NCBI GenBank assembly: GCA_016185555.1
Contig: JACPNI010000024.1
Location: 1-6,564, forward strand
DNA from: Candidatus Woesearchaeota archaeon
GTDB taxonomy: Archaea; Nanobdellota; Nanobdellia; SCGC-AAA011-G17; JACPNG01
Length of the DNA stretch: 6,564 nt
Direction of reading: 5' to 3'
Shown here: in pieces, positions 4,809-6,564 of the stretch
Position numbering within the stretch: position 1 is the first letter of the stretch
Layout: every line of letters begins with the position of its first letter
Position numbers and translations under genes: made by a program
Notes under the pieces: model-generated
What the model saw: the letters and a program-made list of their open reading frames with translations, nothing else
Databases searched by the model: none
What the model was told of the DNA's origin: nothing

Positions 4809-5360
4809 ATGAAAGAGAGACTAGAAAAAGAACTTGCAGATCTTCCTGATAATTTTATTATACTGACATTACTGCCACCAAATAAATATAGCGATGTAAA
4901 TCTGCATTTTCTTGATTTATTTATTAATAAGAACAATCATAGGGGCACATATATAACTGTAAACAGGCCTTATAAAAGTCTTGTTAGCATGCTTAATAAA
5001 AGCAAAATAGACCACAACAGGCTTTTTTTTATAGATTGTATAACTGGGGAGGTGAGTGGGGAGGAGAAAGCAGCTAATTGTGTTTTCTTGGACAGCCCTT
5101 CTTCTTTGACAGATCTGGAAATTGCAATAGATGAGGTATTAAAAAGAAAAGAGCATAATTTTATCTTGCTTGATTCTTTGGATACACTTTCTTTTTATAA
5201 TGATATAAACTCCGTGGTTAAGTTTGCCCATATTCTGACAAGCAAGATTAGGCTGAACAATATTAATGGCGTTATGATTACCCTTCATGAAGATACAGAC
5301 AAGAGATTGATTAATGAGCTTGCAAGATTCTGTGATAAGGTCATAGATTTAACCAAATAA
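4809..5360 (+). CDS. KaiC/RecA-superfamily protein lacking the Walker A motif
   Basis: This 183-aa cytoplasmic protein looks like one RecA-fold domain of the archaeal KaiC/RadA-like type. GTYITVNRPYKSL (46-58) resembles the strand and turn after the P-loop helix in KaiC relatives, LFFIDCI (72-78) is a core strand, and FILLDSLDTL (118-127) resembles Walker B, with Asp122 followed by Ser. Where a P-loop GxxxxGKT should be (about 18-30) the sequence is ILTLLPPNKYSDV, with no glycine or GKT, so classical ATP binding is doubtful. It may be a regulatory or scaffold relative. The C-terminal half continues with the usual GVMITL strand (154-159) and ends in CDKVIDL, typical of these single-domain proteins. 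It is leaderless by promoter position. Its stop is 11 nt from the stop of the convergent Lrp-like gene. The exact subfamily and its partner are not known to me. Confidence 0.75.
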   Translation: MKERLEKELADLPDNFIILTLLPPNKYSDVNLHFLDLFINKNNHRGTYITVNRPYKSLVSMLNKSKIDHNRLFFIDCITGEVSGEEKAANCVFLDSPSSLTDLEIAIDEVLKRKEHNFILLDSLDTLSFYNDINSVVKFAHILTSKIRLNNINGVMITLHEDTDKRLINELARFCDKVIDLTK

Positions 5361-5369
5361 CTGGTGGTT
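5351..5369. terminator. Small inverted repeat between convergent genes
   Basis: AACCA (5351-5355) and TGGTT (5365-5369) form a 5-bp stem around 9 nt, covering the stop codon of the KaiC-like gene and the 11-nt gap to the convergent regulator's stop. There is no long T-run, so it is only a weak candidate for a shared 3'-end structure. Confidence 0.2.
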
Positions 5370-5371
5370 AT

Positions 5372-6340
5372 TCATTCAAAAATCCCATTAGGAAGTTTAT
5401 ATCCTGTAGTTTCTTCAAGAGTAAGAAATACATCAGAGATTTTTACACTATCTGAAAAGTTTTTTCTAAATTCATTAATAAAATCTCTCAGTTCATTAGA
5501 ATCTTTAACTATTACACCAATATCATAATCCCATATGCCACCAAGATACTTATAATAGAAAATTATCCTCTCATGGTTTTTAAAATAATTTATCAGCCTT
5601 CTATCTACTTCTTCCCCAAATTTGGTAAGTTTTAGCTGTACACCATACCATTCATATCCTAGTTTTTTCCAATCAAGTGAGATAGTATAACTTGATATTA
5701 TCCCGCTTTTTTTAAGATTTTTAATTCTATTAGTTATGCCATTTGGTGTTAAATTAACTATTTTTGAAATTTCAACATAGTTTGCTCTAGAATTTTTATT
5801 TAATAAAGAAAGAATTTTTATATCTTTTTTATCTAATTTTACTTCATTATGTATTGATTTGTTTACATTGGCTTCTTTAACTAACCCTAGAAATTTAAGC
5901 CCAAAATAATCCCCTTCCTGGAATCTTAATAGAACATAATCATCAATAAATCTACTAAATTTATCTAGGAAGTCCTTTACAATTTTTTCTATTTCAGTTC
6001 TTTCTGGCGCTATTACATCAAATGTAAGACTCCATTTTCCTGCAGAAGTTCCTATCCATCCCATATACTTGCTATTCTTCAAATAGTTGAGGATCTTTTC
6101 TTCAGTATCATCTTTTAGATTTATTAATTCAAGGAAAACCACATAATGGGAAAGATTAAGATTTTTTTCATTAATTATGGTGTTGAATTCCTTAATTAAG
6201 CCACTTCTTATCAAGCGATTTATTCTATAGTTTACATTTTCTCTTCTAAGTCTGATCTTTTTTCCTATAGAGCTTATTTGTTCTCTAGAGTTATTAAGCA
6301 GAATTTCGAGAATTCTCTTATCATATAGGTCTAATTCCAT
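5372..6340 (-). CDS. Double Lrp/AsnC-type transcriptional regulator
   Basis: At 322 aa this is about twice the usual Lrp/AsnC length (about 150 aa) and consists of two fused copies. The first winged helix-turn-helix spans about 2-52 (LDLYDKRILEILLNNSRE to LIRSGLIKEF), followed by a RAM/ligand-sensing-like domain at about 63-150. The second winged helix-turn-helix spans about 168-220 (LDKKDIKILSLLNKNSRA to LKKSGIISSY) with a second RAM-like domain at about 230-312 (YLGGIWDYDIGVIV). The two DNA-binding halves align along their length, showing internal duplication. Family members bind DNA as dimers or higher oligomers and often sense amino acids; the ligand here is unknown. ATG at 6340 is supported by a TATA box about 28 nt upstream with a purine-rich BRE, predicting a leaderless mRNA. 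It is divergent from the gene at 6458, and autoregulation or control of that neighbour is plausible. Confidence 0.92.
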   Translation of the reverse strand: MELDLYDKRILEILLNNSREQISSIGKKIRLRRENVNYRINRLIRSGLIKEFNTIINEKNLNLSHYVVFLELINLKDDTEEKILNYLKNSKYMGWIGTSAGKWSLTFDVIAPERTEIEKIVKDFLDKFSRFIDDYVLLRFQEGDYFGLKFLGLVKEANVNKSIHNEVKLDKKDIKILSLLNKNSRANYVEISKIVNLTPNGITNRIKNLKKSGIISSYTISLDWKKLGYEWYGVQLKLTKFGEEVDRRLINYFKNHERIIFYYKYLGGIWDYDIGVIVKDSNELRDFINEFRKNFSDSVKISDVFLTLEETTGYKLPNGIFE

Positions 6341-6362
6341 ATTTTTACATAAACTAACTATA

Positions 6363-6403
6363 AGTATATAAATATTTCTTTTTTATTAAATTTTAGTATA
6401 TAA
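6363..6403. repeat. Direct repeat AGTATATAA, 32 bp apart
   Basis: AGTATATAA occurs at 6363-6371 and 6395-6403, spaced 32 bp, about three helical turns. A partial third copy, TATATAAC, repeats at 6397-6404 and 6411-6418. All lie in the 117-bp region between the divergent Lrp-like gene and the 6458 gene and overlap both TATA boxes. Lrp-type regulators often bind phased AT-rich sites, so these are operator candidates; in such AT-rich DNA chance repeats are also likely. Confidence 0.35.
6365..6383 (-). promoter_or_regulatory. BRE/TATA promoter of the Lrp-like gene
   Basis: On the minus strand a purine-rich AAAAAGAAAT is followed by ATTTATATA. The TATA centre is about 28 nt before the ATG at 6340, so the mRNA should be leaderless or nearly so. 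One copy of the 9-bp direct repeat (6363-6371) overlaps the TATA box, a position where binding would block transcription. Confidence 0.55.
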
Positions 6404-6406
6404 CAT

Positions 6407-6418
6407 TTTATATATAAC
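6407..6418 (+). promoter_or_regulatory. TATA box for the 6458 gene
   Basis: TTTATATATAAC predicts initiation around 6438-6440, giving a short leader of about 18-20 nt that contains the Shine-Dalgarno site. This differs from the other genes of the window, whose TATA boxes predict little or no leader. Confidence 0.5.
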
Positions 6419-6445
6419 AAGTTACTATTTTAATATATTAATTAT

Positions 6446-6450
6446 GGAGG
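6446..6450 (+). promoter_or_regulatory. Ribosome-binding site of the 6458 gene
   Basis: GGAGG stands 7 nt before the ATG at 6458, a full match to the 16S anti-Shine-Dalgarno core at normal spacing. It fixes the start codon. Confidence 0.75.
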
Positions 6451-6457
6451 AATAATA

Positions 6458-6564
6458 ATGCCAATATGCGGATTTAATCAAAAAATGCTTGAAGGCTTAG
6501 TCACCTTTCATGAAGGATTAGTAGAACATGGATTGATAGATCGAGCTAAAAAGAAAGGTCAATC
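6458..6564 (+). CDS. 5' end of an unrecognised gene (cut by the window end)
   Basis: ATG at 6458 opens a frame that stays open to the window edge: 35 complete codons, starting MPICGFNQKMLEGL and continuing through VEHGLIDRAKKKGQ. The start is set by GGAGG 7 nt upstream and a TATA box about 45 nt upstream. The visible part is soluble and probably helical, with one Cys at residue 4. I cannot assign a family from this fragment. It is transcribed divergently from the double Lrp-like regulator and is therefore a candidate target of it. The strong leadered start suggests a well-translated protein. Confidence 0.7.
   Translation, partial: MPICGFNQKMLEGLVTFHEGLVEHGLIDRAKKKGQ

Noticed and set aside
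4556..4936. 126-aa minus-strand ORF spanning the 4202 gene end and the KaiC-like gene start
   Set aside because: It is opposite two supported genes, its product is rich in S, F, I and N as expected from reverse-complemented AT-rich code, and no promoter or ribosome-binding site is seen.
1..6564. CRISPR array, insertion sequence or phage genes
   Set aside because: No regularly spaced repeats, transposase motifs, terminal inverted repeats or virion protein signatures were found.

Overview
The window most likely comes from an AT-rich archaeal genome, probably a DPANN lineage of the Woesearchaeota/Pacearchaeota type. That placement is an inference from four things: the archaeal 16S rRNA 5' end at the left edge, TATA/BRE promoters placed so that transcripts would start at or near the start codon, an archaeal/ER-type signal peptidase, and a presenilin-like intramembrane protease. 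A 16S database search would settle the lineage.

Layout, left to right. Positions 1-328 are the 5' part of a 16S rRNA gene on the minus strand. Its roughly 215-nt leader and promoter occupy about 329-580. Divergent from it is a type I signal peptidase (646-1152, +), followed by adenylosuccinate lyase purB (1192-2559, +). Convergent with purB, and overlapping its 3' end by 23 bp, is a presenilin/signal-peptide-peptidase-like aspartyl protease (2537-3322, -), preceded on the same strand by a small helical protein of unknown function (3360-3845, -). A 356-nt gap (3846-4201) holds a long imperfect hairpin, a good TATA box and a possible 54-aa ORF. Next come an unrecognised 157-aa protein (4202-4675, +) and a KaiC/RecA-fold protein without a Walker A motif (4809-5360, +). 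Convergent with the latter is a double-length Lrp/AsnC-type regulator (5372-6340, -). Divergent from the regulator is the start of an unrecognised gene with a clear Shine-Dalgarno site (6458 to the window end, +).

How the parts may work together. Signal peptidase releases signal peptides at the membrane, and presenilin-like SPP enzymes can degrade the remnants, so the first and third protein genes could act in sequence, although they have separate promoters and opposite strands. PurB makes AMP from adenylosuccinate and, where the de novo pathway exists, acts on SAICAR. The Lrp-like regulator shares an AT-rich intergenic region with the last gene; a 9-bp direct repeat there is a candidate operator. 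Most genes look singly transcribed: a TATA-like element sits about 23-30 nt before the start codon of nearly every one.

No CRISPR array, tRNA, insertion sequence or mobile element was seen. The least ordinary parts are the rRNA leader (competing hairpins, a mini-ORF and an altered 16S 5' helix), the 3846-4201 gap (hairpin plus a possible partial copy of the next gene's 5' end) and the two unrecognised protein families.
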